Source of the DNA: Beijerinckiaceae bacterium
GTDB taxonomy: Bacteria > Bacteroidota > Bacteroidia > Chitinophagales > Chitinophagaceae
Length of the DNA: 44,787 bases
Assembly: GCA_903970475.1 (NCBI GenBank)
Contig: CAJCIQ010000199.1
Coordinates: 1-44,787, forward strand
Direction of reading: 5' to 3'
The position numbers were made by a program, and so were the translations under genes. Position 1 is the stretch's first letter. Every line of letters begins with the position of its first letter. Below are positions 7,938 to 17,634 of the stretch, piece by piece. The notes beneath the pieces are model-generated. The model saw only the letters and a program-made list of their open reading frames with translations, made no database searches and had not been told where the DNA came from.

Positions 7938-9038
7938 CCCAGTGCGCTTGCGTCCCCAGGTTCCCAACCCCACAAACCCCGCCAAAATCCACCCCAAAGC
8001 AATCCATTGAGCTTGGCTCAAAGACAGACCCAGAAAGGTATAGCGGGGATTGATCTTGATAAATTCCATGAGGAAGCGCTCAGAACCATTCAGTAAAGCG
8101 TAAATACAAAACAGTAAGCCAGGCGTCAACAGCCGGCGGCGAATGGCCCACAAGATGCCAAAGAGCAAAAAACAAATAAGGGATTCATACAAGGAGGTAG
8201 GATAAACGGGCCGAAGCAACATCGTGCAATAATTGCCTTGGCAACCGGGTATGAAAATACCCTGCCGGAGCACATTGTGCGGATACCGGTAAGCCCAGGC
8301 CCAATCGGGAAGCCAGCTCAACCAGGAGGGCGGCCGGGAAAGATGAACGATTCCCCAGTCTCCATCTCCTGATATATGGCATCCCATTCGCCCGATGGCA
8401 TAGGCAAGCATCATGCCTGGAGAACCAATGTCAAGGGCTGTCAAAATGCGGATACCCGCGCGATAATTTATAACTAAAAAGGTGAGTGCCCCAAAAATCA
8501 ATGCGCCATAATACGACAGACCATTGTACGTAAAGGGGTGAACCATTACCCCAGTGGGATCATCGAGTTTGGCAAATAGGATGGCCCCTATGAATCCAAA
8601 GACTCCACAATACAACAAAATCGTGTCCATTAACTGATAGGGATGAACCAGCACCGAGGAGGATTCCGACTTTTTTCGCCCCATTTTTTGGTACAATATT
8701 GTCCCAGCACAGACCAGGACGGCTCCTGTTACCCCCCAAAACACGCTACCATCCGCAGAAAACAGTAATGGCATAATTCCCCCGGCAACGGGGAAAGAAT
8801 TTTCCCAGAAATAAGCCCCCTTAAAGCCAACTAAAAATCCGATCAGGATTCCGACGATGGTTCTCTGGGGCCCATGGTTAAGGATTTGCGCGTGAAAAGC
8901 AGAAATCTGACCTAAGGCCTCCTTACGTTTATATTCAGATTGAAATATAAAATAAGCCCCCCCGAATGCCAGCACCATAAATACCCCAAAAGAGTGAAAG
9001 ATATATGGGATAAAGGCTAATGTATTGTGATTATTCAT
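7917..9038 (-). CDS. lgt: Divergent Lgt-like prolipoprotein diacylglyceryl transferase
   Basis: A polytopic inner-membrane protein of the Lgt family, which transfers diacylglyceryl from phosphatidylglycerol to the lipobox cysteine of prolipoproteins. The family core is visible as AIGRMGCHISGDGDWG, VYPTSLYESL and ERFLMEFIKINPRY, followed by LGLSLSQAQWIALGW. At 373 residues it is longer than usual (about 260-300). By eye alignment, the block that normally reads SFHGGL is SYYGAL, so the essential histidine of E. coli Lgt appears to be Tyr, and the Asn of GRIGN is Cys. Such variants may be a Bacteroidetes subtype or have a different role. It is divergent from the lipoprotein-rich PUL and overlaps the SRPBCC gene. 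Confidence 0.82.
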   Translation of the reverse strand: MNNHNTLAFIPYIFHSFGVFMVLAFGGAYFIFQSEYKRKEALGQISAFHAQILNHGPQRTIVGILIGFLVGFKGAYFWENSFPVAGGIMPLLFSADGSVFWGVTGAVLVCAGTILYQKMGRKKSESSSVLVHPYQLMDTILLYCGVFGFIGAILFAKLDDPTGVMVHPFTYNGLSYYGALIFGALTFLVINYRAGIRILTALDIGSPGMMLAYAIGRMGCHISGDGDWGIVHLSRPPSWLSWLPDWAWAYRYPHNVLRQGIFIPGCQGNYCTMLLRPVYPTSLYESLICFLLFGILWAIRRRLLTPGLLFCIYALLNGSERFLMEFIKINPRYTFLGLSLSQAQWIALGWILAGFVGLGTWGRKRTGSVMLYK

Positions 9039-9071
9039 TATCTTAAATTGGTACTATTTTGCCTTAGCATA

Positions 9072-9088
9072 TTTTACCCAGGGTAAAA
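9072..9088. promoter_or_regulatory. Palindromic candidate operator between lgt and the PUL
   Basis: TTTTACCC-A-GGGTAAAA is a perfect 8-bp inverted repeat around one base. It lies 33 bases upstream of the lgt-like start and 14 bases upstream of the first candidate PUL promoter, a plausible place for a regulator controlling either gene. The binding protein is unknown. Confidence 0.4.
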
Positions 9089-9102
9089 AAGTATAAAAAA
9101 TA

Positions 9103-9133
9103 TTTGCTAAAACGATTTTTATATATACTTTTA
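9103..9133 (+). promoter_or_regulatory. Candidate promoter of the PUL operon
   Basis: TTTG (9103-9106), 19 bp, then TACTTTTA (9126-9133) matches the Bacteroidetes -33/-7 arrangement with one mismatch in the -7 box. The leader to the SusD start at 9375 would be about 235 nt. A second weaker candidate is TTG (9210-9212) with TGATTTTG (9229-9236). No other gene is visible between 9039 and 9374. Confidence 0.35.
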
Positions 9134-9374
9134 TCTAGGAAGTTATGTGAAAGGAGGCTTACTATACCAAGTTATCGAGGTTTCATAGACGAGGTCATAT
9201 ATAGAACTATTGCTTAATGTGAAAAGACTGATTTTGCTTCCTCTTGCGTGAGGGATTCCCCTCCAGCGTCAAATTTATATTTCCTTAGGTATTTTCAGCA
9301 TGCTTTGCTATGCCGTATGTCGGTCATGGGATAGCCTTGTATTGCCTCATTGTTTTATTTGCCATATGTGTATT

Positions 9375-11117
9375 ATGAGAAAAATTGCTCTGCTATCAAC
9401 TACGATTGCCTTTTTAGTGGTAGTGACCAGCTGTACCAAAAACAGCTTCCTCAACAGTACAACCACTTCCAATCTCGATTCCACCCAAGTCTGGGCTGAC
9501 AGTACCTACGCGATTGGTTTCCTGAACAACATTTATACGAATGTAGGTTTTGCCGTAGACCCTAAGCGCTTTTCCGGAAACGGATATGCTGCTGGTCTGG
9601 ACGCAGCCTGCGACGAAGCCGAGGGCCCCAACGCCTCCAGTTCCAATGGGTTTACCATGTTTGCTACGGGTACCGTTACACCAACCGTTATTCCTATAGA
9701 TGCCTGGTCAACGCCCTATACCATGATCAGGGCGGTGAATCAGTTTCTGGGACACCTGTCCATTATGCCCTTTAATGCAACCCTGAAACAGGAGTCTAGA
9801 GCAGAAGCACGGTTTCTCCGGGCTTGGTATTACTTCATCATGCTGGAACATTATGGAGGGATACCCATTATAGGTGATACAGTTTACACAGCCACCTCAG
9901 ATCCTTCTGAAACCCGGAACTCATTTGCCTATTGCGTTAATTACATTTCCAACGAACTGGATTCTGCCGCAGCCTATTTGCCATTTACCCAAACCGGTTC
10001 CAATTATGGAAGGGCAAGCGCAGGAGCCTGTTACGCGTTGAAGTCCAGGCTGCTCCTGTTTGCCGCCAGCCCCCTGTTCCAGAATGGTGGCATTGGGGCG
10101 GGTACGGCCTTGGACAGCATCGTCGCCTACCCGGATGCTGATCCCAATCGTTGGGTGCTGGCCTATAATGCTGCCCAGTATCTCATCAGCAGAAACATGT
10201 ATTCGCTCTATTTCGATAGTACCAGTCAGCCAGGGCAGTTGGGATATGGGTTTCAGTCTCTGTTTCTCCAACGCTATAATACGGAATACATTTTCCCACA
10301 CATGATGGATCCCAATAAATACCTGGAAGAACTCTGGGACGTACCCTCCAGGGGAGGTAGCGGTGGTCCGAAGCCCTATCAGGAAATGGTAGATGCTTTT
10401 CCCATGGCCAACGGGCTACCCATCACAGACCCCAATTCCGGCTATGATGGTAATCAACCCTATGCCAACAGGGATCCCCGTCTTTATTACACCATCATAC
10501 ATGATTCTACCCTCCGACCAGAGTTTAATACCAGTCAACCTTCCCCTGTTCTTTTATACCTCAATACCAGTGTGACACCCCCACAGCCTGCTAGTGAAGA
10601 TGCCATCTACCAGGGAACGACTACGGGCTACTACATTAACAAGATGTTGGATCCCACCGTAACCTGGTACGGATTAAATACCACCACCCGTTGCCTGCCA
10701 CTGATCAGGTATGCTGAAATATTGCTCAATTATGCGGAATCCATGAATGAGGTCTATGGCCCTGTCAGCTATGTATATAGTGCAGTGGAAGCTATCCGGC
10801 AGAGAGCCGGGCTTCGCCCTTATCAGCTACCCGTAGGCTTGACCCAGGACCAGATGAGGGCAGCCATACAAGCCGAGCGCCGCGTTGAGTTTGCCTATGA
10901 AGGTCTTCGCTTCTTTGACGTAAGACGGTGGATGATTGCAGATACTTCCCAAGATCATTTGATGCACGGAATGGAAGTGGACCGGAATGGGTCTCAGGTA
11001 ACCTATAAGGTTATTTCTATCAGACAACATAATTGGAATAAGGCCATGTACTTATGGCCTTTGCCACTTTCCGAAATAGCAAAGGCCCCCAATCTACTAC
11101 AGAATCCTCTTTATTAA
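9375..11117 (+). CDS. SusD/RagB-family glycan-binding lipoprotein 1
   Basis: Surface lipoprotein that captures glycan and closes the lid of a partner SusC transporter. The 580-residue length is normal. The start at 9375 gives a lipoprotein signal (MRKIALLSTTIAFLVVVTSC), and the open frame upstream of it is not signal-like. SusD helical motifs include SRAEARFLRAWYYFIMLEHYGG, ALKSRLLLFAASPLF, RYAEILLNYAESMNE and ERRVEFAYEGLRFFDVRRW. It is the first gene of the PUL operon and precedes its SusC rather than following it. The neighbouring small lipoproteins at 11124 and 11592 suggest a multi-lipoprotein surface complex. Confidence 0.93.
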   Translation: MRKIALLSTTIAFLVVVTSCTKNSFLNSTTTSNLDSTQVWADSTYAIGFLNNIYTNVGFAVDPKRFSGNGYAAGLDAACDEAEGPNASSSNGFTMFATGTVTPTVIPIDAWSTPYTMIRAVNQFLGHLSIMPFNATLKQESRAEARFLRAWYYFIMLEHYGGIPIIGDTVYTATSDPSETRNSFAYCVNYISNELDSAAAYLPFTQTGSNYGRASAGACYALKSRLLLFAASPLFQNGGIGAGTALDSIVAYPDADPNRWVLAYNAAQYLISRNMYSLYFDSTSQPGQLGYGFQSLFLQRYNTEYIFPHMMDPNKYLEELWDVPSRGGSGGPKPYQEMVDAFPMANGLPITDPNSGYDGNQPYANRDPRLYYTIIHDSTLRPEFNTSQPSPVLLYLNTSVTPPQPASEDAIYQGTTTGYYINKMLDPTVTWYGLNTTTRCLPLIRYAEILLNYAESMNEVYGPVSYVYSAVEAIRQRAGLRPYQLPVGLTQDQMRAAIQAERRVEFAYEGLRFFDVRRWMIADTSQDHLMHGMEVDRNGSQVTYKVISIRQHNWNKAMYLWPLPLSEIAKAPNLLQNPLY

Positions 11118-11123
11118 CGACTA

Positions 11124-11573
11124 ATGACTGCTTGTATGAAACGTATGAAATGGAGCTTGCTCCTGTTTTTCTCACTGGCTTTCCTTTGGTCCTGTAAGGT
11201 GGAGAATAACCTGAAAGTCCCGACTGAACCCATCAAATCCATCAACGGCACCTGGCAGATCATTGCTGCCACGGAAAACGGGTCCGATTTGACTAAACTG
11301 TATGATTTCAGTCAGTTCAGGATCACCTTCACCGACAGTACCTACACCATTACCAACCTGTTGCCATTCATGGTCAATACCACTACTGGGAAATGGAGCT
11401 TCAATGATCCGCAGTATCCCTTTACCATGACCCTGACGCCAACCGATAGCAGCAGCAGTGTAAGTTCTCCCCTCCAGTACCCGGTAGTGGGTGGGGTGAG
11501 GAACATGATACTGACCTTCAGTCCGGGTTGTCCCCAGAACAGTTATGAGTACACACTTCAGTTGGCTCAATGA
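11124..11573 (+). CDS. Small lipoprotein, DUF5004-like
   Basis: A 149-residue lipoprotein with lipobox SLAFLWSC. The sequence after it, SINGTWQIIAATENGSDLT then YDFSQFRITFTDSTYTI, resembles DUF5004 proteins that accompany SusC/SusD in Bacteroidota. They are probably small lipocalin-like beta-barrels binding glycan or supporting the Sus complex; function unproven. The ATG at 11136 (MKRMKW) would give a tidier signal peptide than 11124. It lies 6 bases after the SusD stop and 18 before the next gene, so it is clearly operonic. The domain name is from memory and is the uncertain part. Confidence 0.8.
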   Translation: MTACMKRMKWSLLLFFSLAFLWSCKVENNLKVPTEPIKSINGTWQIIAATENGSDLTKLYDFSQFRITFTDSTYTITNLLPFMVNTTTGKWSFNDPQYPFTMTLTPTDSSSSVSSPLQYPVVGGVRNMILTFSPGCPQNSYEYTLQLAQ

Positions 11574-11591
11574 TGCACTAAAACGAAAGCA

Positions 11592-12593
11592 ATGAGATTG
11601 ATTTTACATAAAAGAAAACGGGGGCATGTCTGGAAGATTGCGGCTGCTCTGGTCGTCATGCTGATCATCGGCTGTTACGTCACCATTGAAGGGGTCAATC
11701 AGCCTGCCAGCGTTAATGCGGGGACGCCCCTGACCGTCACCATTAACTGCCAGACCTTTGCCAATACCTCTTCGACCCAGGCTGTAGTGGTCGGGGTATT
11801 GGTACCCAAAATCTGGAACGCGTCCACGAATATGACGGTAACCTTTACCAGTGATATTACCAGTGGAGCCCAGCCTATGACGGTTATTCCTACCTCCGTA
11901 GCCGCACCGGGAGCCAACGGGTTGAACTGGCAAACAGACATGCTCAACACGCTGGGTCATGCGGGTAACCTGATCCCGGAATATGAATGGGTGGCCTTTC
12001 AGTCCAATCAGCAATATACCATAGGGGGTAATCAAACCATAAACGAGGTGTTCACCATTACCTGTAATGTTGGGCAAAAGAACGTATTGTTTAATATGGG
12101 CTATGTGGTGGCTGAAAGCAATGACGGTTTGCACAGTACCGCCTGGGGTGATCCCAATACCTCTTATTTCGGAACATACTTCCCTGGAGCACTCAGGGTT
12201 TACGGAACCGGCACGCTGATGGACTTCGTCAATCCACAGTTATCCGTGGCTACTCCTTCCTCCGCTACCGACAACGACATTATCACCATACCATTTAATG
12301 CGACCTTGGTTAATACTGGACTAAGCAGCGCCGGCGCCGTCTATGTCTGTGCGACCGGATACCTGACGAATGGAGACAGCATAACCGTTTGCGCGCAGAA
12401 CAGTCAATCGAAAATGACCCTGCAAAGTGCAGGAAACTGGTCTATGGAAATGTGGCCCAGAGGTTTTTTCAAACTCTCGCCGACTCAATCCCTGGATAGT
12501 TTGCACTATTTATTCACCGACCAGACAGGTACCATTAAAGTCGGGTATGGAGGCAAGTCCTATCCATTCTCGTTCGATTTTGGTTGTAACTAG
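11592..12593 (+). CDS. Surface lipoprotein, DUF4961-like
   Basis: A 333-residue predicted lipoprotein: a basic N-terminus, the hydrophobic stretch IAAALVVMLIIGC as signal and lipobox, then all-beta sequence in two repeats. GTPLTVTINCQTF and TDNDIITIPFNATLVNTG look like two immunoglobulin-like modules. It resembles DUF4961 proteins that sit with DUF5004 and SusC/SusD genes. A probable surface glycan-binding role is inferred from position only. It begins 18 bases after the previous stop and ends 20 bases before susC1. Several Cys residues outside the lipobox (ITCNVG, YVCATG, TVCAQ) are notable. Confidence 0.75.
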   Translation: MRLILHKRKRGHVWKIAAALVVMLIIGCYVTIEGVNQPASVNAGTPLTVTINCQTFANTSSTQAVVVGVLVPKIWNASTNMTVTFTSDITSGAQPMTVIPTSVAAPGANGLNWQTDMLNTLGHAGNLIPEYEWVAFQSNQQYTIGGNQTINEVFTITCNVGQKNVLFNMGYVVAESNDGLHSTAWGDPNTSYFGTYFPGALRVYGTGTLMDFVNPQLSVATPSSATDNDIITIPFNATLVNTGLSSAGAVYVCATGYLTNGDSITVCAQNSQSKMTLQSAGNWSMEMWPRGFFKLSPTQSLDSLHYLFTDQTGTIKVGYGGKSYPFSFDFGCN

Positions 12594-12613
12594 ATCCACT
12601 TCAATCATCCATT

Positions 12614-15600
12614 ATGCGTCTCCACAATCCACATAAAAGCGTAATCATTCTCATAGGGGTCTGCCTATGGCTGGCCCCGGATGCAAAAGCTCAAAACGCA
12701 TCCCCTTCTTCAGGACAACCGGGCGCTCAGGTATCCACTTACTTCGTAAAAGGATTCGTTGCCGATAACTTTGGCGCGCCTCAGGCCGGGGTACTGGTTT
12801 CGGTGAAGGGACAAACCACTGGTGTCCTCACTAACCAGGAGGGTCTGTTCCGCATCAACGCCATTGCAGGAAATATCCTGGTATTCACGCATCCTACATT
12901 CTATATTGCCGAACGAACAGTCGGCAGAGATACTTCACTGTCCGTGAGGCTTTCTCCCAGGTTTGTGCCCATTCCTATAACGCCTGGAAGGGCTATAGAA
13001 AATAAGGATACCATCATCCTTCCCACCATTCAGGCACAGAAGCTGGATGTACTATACGGGCAGCAGGACAGGAACTCATTCCTGGGGGCCGTTAGCACCG
13101 TTGGTAGTGAACAACTCAATACAACACCCGCTTCTGGTTACCTGTATGCCTTACAGGGCAGGATGGCCGGTTTGGATATCAATCAGACGGCGGGCTTTCA
13201 ATCCTTTAATACCTCGGTATTGACGTCCTTAAATACCTTCATCGGTACGTATACACCTACCAATGGAACCACCCAGGAAGGCCCGACAGATAACTCAGAG
13301 TTCAACGTAACACTAAGGGGTCATGCGGGAAGTTCGGGTCAGAACCCTATTGCTATCGTCGATGGGGTTCAACGGGAATGGTATAATATAGATCCGGAGA
13401 GTATAGAATCTATTTCCATTCTGAAGGACCCTTTATCCAATATTTTCCTGGGCCAGAACAGCTCCAGGGGAGCCATCATTGTAACGACCAAACAAGCAAC
13501 CCCAGGCCCCACGCGTCTGGACATCACCGCTGAGTCGGGCATGCAACAGAATTTGGGATTGCCCACTCCACTACCAGCCTATCAATACGCTTACCTGCTC
13601 AATGAGGCCCTGGCCAATAACGGAAAACCCGCTGCCTATTCATTACAAGACTTTGAGGCCTACAGGAACCATACCGATCCCATAGGACATCCGGATGTCA
13701 ACTGGTACAACACCATTCTGAATAAGAATCCCCTTTTGACCAGGATCAACCTGAATGCTGCCGGTGGGTCCAATACGGCGCGGTTCGTCATCGACCTGAG
13801 CTACATGAATAAGGAAGGGATTTTCGTGAATTCTCCCACTACCTCTTATAGCACCAACCTCGACGTTCAGCGCTACTATATGAACACCAAGATAGACGTG
13901 AACGTCAACAAACACTTCGAAGTGGAATTACAAGCCCTGGGCAGGCTACAGGATGGTAATCTACCGGGAGTAGCCGTCGGTACGATCCTGAATAATTTAC
14001 TCACGACCCCCAACAATGCCCATCCCGTATTCAACCCCAATGGATCATTTGGCGGTAATCCGAATTATACCCAGAACCTCCTGGCACAGGTAACCGGGTC
14101 GGGTTATGAACCGGACCATAATCACGACCTGATGACCAACCTGAACCTGAAGTATAACCTGGATCAGATCACTAAGGGCTTATGGGTGAAGGCCAGCGGA
14201 GATGTTTCGGTACAGGCCGAAACCAACCTCAACCGTAGCCTTCAGCAAAACGTTTTCCAGATGGTGACCAACAGTAGCGGAGACACCAGCTACAACCAGT
14301 ATGGATCCGCCATTGCGGAAAGCAACAGCTATAATACTTCCTCCTGGGCCAGGTATAGATTCTTCCAGTTTTCCGCGGGATATGACCATAGTTTTCATGG
14401 CATACAAAGTATTCACGCTGAAATACTGGCCGACCAGAAAAGAACCTTGTTTAACTATGATTTGCCCGCCGAGCTGACCAACTTCGCAGGTAAGGTGTCT
14501 TATAATTATGAGGGAAAATATTTTGCAGAAGGCGCTGCCAACTACAGTGGTTACGACCGTTACGCACCCGGACATCGCTTCGGCCTGTTCTATGCAGGAG
14601 GCCTTGGATGGTTGGTGACCAAAGAAGCCTTCTTCAAAGCGTTGTTCCCCTGGGTGGATAACTTCAAGATGCGCGCGACCTATGGCTTAACGGGTAATGC
14701 CAATGTAGATGATTACGGATACTATATCTGGAGAGAGCAATATTACTCTACTGCCGGTACCTATGGCTTTGGCTCCGGGTACAACCTGGGTCAAGCCAAT
14801 GTCTACTATGAAGGAGGTACACCGGGTAACCAAACCCTGGCGAATATCAACGCCACCTGGGAGAAGGCCCATAAGTTCGATTATGGTGTAGACCTGGCCT
14901 TTCTCCAGAACACCTTGTTGTTTACAGCAGACTATTACCACGAGGTCTACTTTGATGTCATGCAGCAAAGGGGAGACAACGTAGCCCTGATAGGTATTAA
15001 CTACCCGGCTGAAAACCTGGGAAGAGACTTATACCAGGGAGCGGAAATCGAACTGACTTACCAGAACAGGGTTGGCAATTTTAATTATTTCTTTACCGGC
15101 AACGCTTCTGTACAGCAAACGAAAGTCCTGTACATGGATGAGCAATATGAGCAAAATCCCTGGAACGTGCACACGGGCAGACCGGTTGGACAACCTTTCG
15201 GATACATTGCCGATGGCTTGTTCCAGACAGCCGCTCAGGCTGCCGGCGCTCCCACCATTACCGGATATACACCTCAGGCCGGCGACATACGCTATAAGGA
15301 CCTCAACCACGACGGAGTGATCGACCAGTTTGATCAGGCCCCCCTTGGAAAGGGAAGACCCATGATCTACTATGGTCTGACTGCGGGGTTCAACTTTAAA
15401 GGAATCGAAGCCAGTGCGTTGATACAAGGAGAGGCCAACAGGGATGAAATCCTCAATAACTCCGGCATATATGAAGGGTTCCTATCCAACGGAAACGTCT
15501 ATACCCAGGCTTACCAGCAAGTGCTGGGACGCTGGATTCCGGAAGACGCTGCCACTGCTACAGCACCCCGTTTGACTGCCGGAGGTAATGGATACAACTA

Positions 15601-15853
15601 CGCACCGGGTTATTTGCCCAGTACTTACTTCCTGCACAATGGGAATTTCTGGAGGTTGAAAAATGTCAGCATAGGGTATAATCTACCTTATTCCATGTTG
15701 AAAAAATCGAAAATGGGTACCATTAAAATATTTGTCAGCGCACAAAACCTGTTCACCCATGTTGCCTACAAAGGGGGTGTGGATCCCGAAGTGGAACTGC
15801 CCAGCTATCCCATACAAAGGATATTGAATGCAGGCGTAAAGGTTAGGTTATAG
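12614..15853 (+). CDS. SusC/RagA-family TonB-linked outer-membrane transporter 1
   Basis: A 1079-residue TonB-dependent oligosaccharide importer. It has a signal peptide ending in DAKAQ, an N-terminal carboxypeptidase-regulatory-like domain (about residues 43-112), a plug domain (about 150-295) and a 22-strand barrel ending in aromatic-rich strands (FVSAQNLFTHVAY...VKVRL). The SusC signature, usually YGSRGANGVIIVTTK, is changed to FLGQNSSRGAIIVTTK, although IAIVDGVQRE is typical of the plug. The family's calcium-binding EF-like loop DLNHDGVIDQFDQ is present. It lies 26 bases before SusD2, so it could pair with either SusD1 or SusD2. Confidence 0.95.
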   Translation: MRLHNPHKSVIILIGVCLWLAPDAKAQNASPSSGQPGAQVSTYFVKGFVADNFGAPQAGVLVSVKGQTTGVLTNQEGLFRINAIAGNILVFTHPTFYIAERTVGRDTSLSVRLSPRFVPIPITPGRAIENKDTIILPTIQAQKLDVLYGQQDRNSFLGAVSTVGSEQLNTTPASGYLYALQGRMAGLDINQTAGFQSFNTSVLTSLNTFIGTYTPTNGTTQEGPTDNSEFNVTLRGHAGSSGQNPIAIVDGVQREWYNIDPESIESISILKDPLSNIFLGQNSSRGAIIVTTKQATPGPTRLDITAESGMQQNLGLPTPLPAYQYAYLLNEALANNGKPAAYSLQDFEAYRNHTDPIGHPDVNWYNTILNKNPLLTRINLNAAGGSNTARFVIDLSYMNKEGIFVNSPTTSYSTNLDVQRYYMNTKIDVNVNKHFEVELQALGRLQDGNLPGVAVGTILNNLLTTPNNAHPVFNPNGSFGGNPNYTQNLLAQVTGSGYEPDHNHDLMTNLNLKYNLDQITKGLWVKASGDVSVQAETNLNRSLQQNVFQMVTNSSGDTSYNQYGSAIAESNSYNTSSWARYRFFQFSAGYDHSFHGIQSIHAEILADQKRTLFNYDLPAELTNFAGKVSYNYEGKYFAEGAANYSGYDRYAPGHRFGLFYAGGLGWLVTKEAFFKALFPWVDNFKMRATYGLTGNANVDDYGYYIWREQYYSTAGTYGFGSGYNLGQANVYYEGGTPGNQTLANINATWEKAHKFDYGVDLAFLQNTLLFTADYYHEVYFDVMQQRGDNVALIGINYPAENLGRDLYQGAEIELTYQNRVGNFNYFFTGNASVQQTKVLYMDEQYEQNPWNVHTGRPVGQPFGYIADGLFQTAAQAAGAPTITGYTPQAGDIRYKDLNHDGVIDQFDQAPLGKGRPMIYYGLTAGFNFKGIEASALIQGEANRDEILNNSGIYEGFLSNGNVYTQAYQQVLGRWIPEDAATATAPRLTAGGNGYNYAPGYLPSTYFLHNGNFWRLKNVSIGYNLPYSMLKKSKMGTIKIFVSAQNLFTHVAYKGGVDPEVELPSYPIQRILNAGVKVRL

Positions 15854-15878
15854 TACGTATGACTAAAAAAGAAAAAAG

Positions 15879-17618
15879 ATGAAAGCAACATATACATCAA
15901 TCTTTTTGGTAGGCTTGCTGGGGCTGGTATCCTGCCAGAAGAACTATGAATCAGTTCCCCTGGGTCAGACGGCCGTACAAAATGACGTATTCAATCCCTA
16001 CGACTCGGCGGGTACCAATGCTATTTATTACCTGGCCAACTGCTACCTGCAAAGCCTGACCAGCGGACACAACCGGGTTGGAGGGGATTACCTGGATGCC
16101 GCCTCTGATGATGCCGTTTCTTCCTCCAATACACTTAGCGCCGTGCAGGAAATTGCCACTGGGCAGTTTTCCGCTGCGGCCACCAATTCGGATGACGTTT
16201 GGTCTAAGGATTATACCTGCATCAGGGACAATACCATATTCATCAATAATATTTACATCGTTCCCATCAATGCCAAACTGCCTGATGGACGTCCGATGAT
16301 CGCGGCCTACCGCTCCGAAGCCCGGTGGCTCAGGGCCTACCTTTATCTGGACCTGGTAAAGCGCTATGGTGGGGTTCCTTTGTTGGGCGATACCGTGTTC
16401 ACGATTGCGGATAACGCCCTGGTGCCCAGGAATTCTTTTTCCGACTGTATCAACTATATCGTCAGTGAATGCAATGATATTCAAGACAGCCTCCGAACGG
16501 CTTCACAGGTAAATGGAAACACGTACGGACATATTACCCAGGGGGCGGCCTTAGCACTCAAGGCCCAGGCGCTGTTACTAGCGGCAAGTCCCCTGTTCAA
16601 TGGGGGAAACATTGATCCTAATAACCCCTTAACCGGCTATACCAATTACGACGTGAATCGCTGGAACCTCGCTGCCCAGGCTGCCCAGGCGGTGATGAAC
16701 CTCAATACCTATCAGTTGATGCCCACTTTCCAGAATGTATTCACCGACCAGGCCTCACCGGTGGGTGACAATACGGAAACCATCATGTGGATACAGGTGG
16801 GATCCCAAATAAAGGTAGAACAGGTGAACTCTCCCGTAGGGTATACGTCCCAGGGTGCGACCGGGGAAACAAGCCCCACTCAAAATCTGGAGGCCTCTTA
16901 CCCTATGAATAATGGATTGCCTATTACGGATCCCGCTTCTGGTTTCAATGCACAGGATCCTTATGATAACAGGGATCCCCGCCTGACCAAAACGATCTTC
17001 TGCAATGGAGACCTTTGGCTCAACAGGAATGTGGAAACCTTTGATGGGGGCCTGGACAAGCCCGGAGGCATTATTCAACAGACCAAGACGGGCTACTACA
17101 TGCGCAAGTTCATGGGGCCATTTGAAAGTGTCCAAAGCAACCCTCCGGAATTTTCCAACACTATCCATGACTGGATCCTAGCCCGGTATGCGGAAATTCT
17201 CCTGGATTTTGCGGAAGCCACCAACGAATATTCCGGTCCTTCACAAGCAGTGTATAATGCTTTAATACAAATCAGGCAAAGGGCAGGCATTCAACCCGGA
17301 GCGAATAATATGTATGGACTTGCCGTAGGAATGGATCAGGCAGATATGAGGACGGCTATTCAACTGGAAAGACGATTGGAACTGGCCTTTGAAGAGCACA
17401 GGTATTGGGATATACGTCGCTGGAAGATAGCAGAAGAAGTCTACAATACGGCCCCTCTTCAGGGACTGGATCTGGTACAGACTTCCAACGGGCTGATCAA
17501 CTATAATCCGATCAATGTGCTGACCACTTCCTTCATCGCGCCCAGGATGTACTTATATCCTATACCCTACGGCGAAGTAGTGAAGAACCCTCAGATGAAA
17601 CAAAACCTAGGCTGGTAA
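15879..17618 (+). CDS. SusD/RagB-family glycan-binding lipoprotein 2
   Basis: A 579-residue SusD lipoprotein with lipobox GLLGLVSC. SusD motifs: YRSEARWLRAYLYLDLVKRYGG, ALALKAQALLLAASPLF, ARYAEILLDFAEATNE and ERRLELAFEEHRYWDIRRW. It lies between SusC1 (26 bases upstream) and SusC2 (16 bases downstream), so pairing cannot be decided by position. It is a recognisable paralog of SusD1 but clearly diverged in the glycan-facing segments, suggesting a different ligand or a different partner rather than a recent duplication. Confidence 0.94.
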   Translation: MKATYTSIFLVGLLGLVSCQKNYESVPLGQTAVQNDVFNPYDSAGTNAIYYLANCYLQSLTSGHNRVGGDYLDAASDDAVSSSNTLSAVQEIATGQFSAAATNSDDVWSKDYTCIRDNTIFINNIYIVPINAKLPDGRPMIAAYRSEARWLRAYLYLDLVKRYGGVPLLGDTVFTIADNALVPRNSFSDCINYIVSECNDIQDSLRTASQVNGNTYGHITQGAALALKAQALLLAASPLFNGGNIDPNNPLTGYTNYDVNRWNLAAQAAQAVMNLNTYQLMPTFQNVFTDQASPVGDNTETIMWIQVGSQIKVEQVNSPVGYTSQGATGETSPTQNLEASYPMNNGLPITDPASGFNAQDPYDNRDPRLTKTIFCNGDLWLNRNVETFDGGLDKPGGIIQQTKTGYYMRKFMGPFESVQSNPPEFSNTIHDWILARYAEILLDFAEATNEYSGPSQAVYNALIQIRQRAGIQPGANNMYGLAVGMDQADMRTAIQLERRLELAFEEHRYWDIRRWKIAEEVYNTAPLQGLDLVQTSNGLINYNPINVLTTSFIAPRMYLYPIPYGEVVKNPQMKQNLGW

Positions 17619-17634
17619 TCCATTCAATCAAAAA

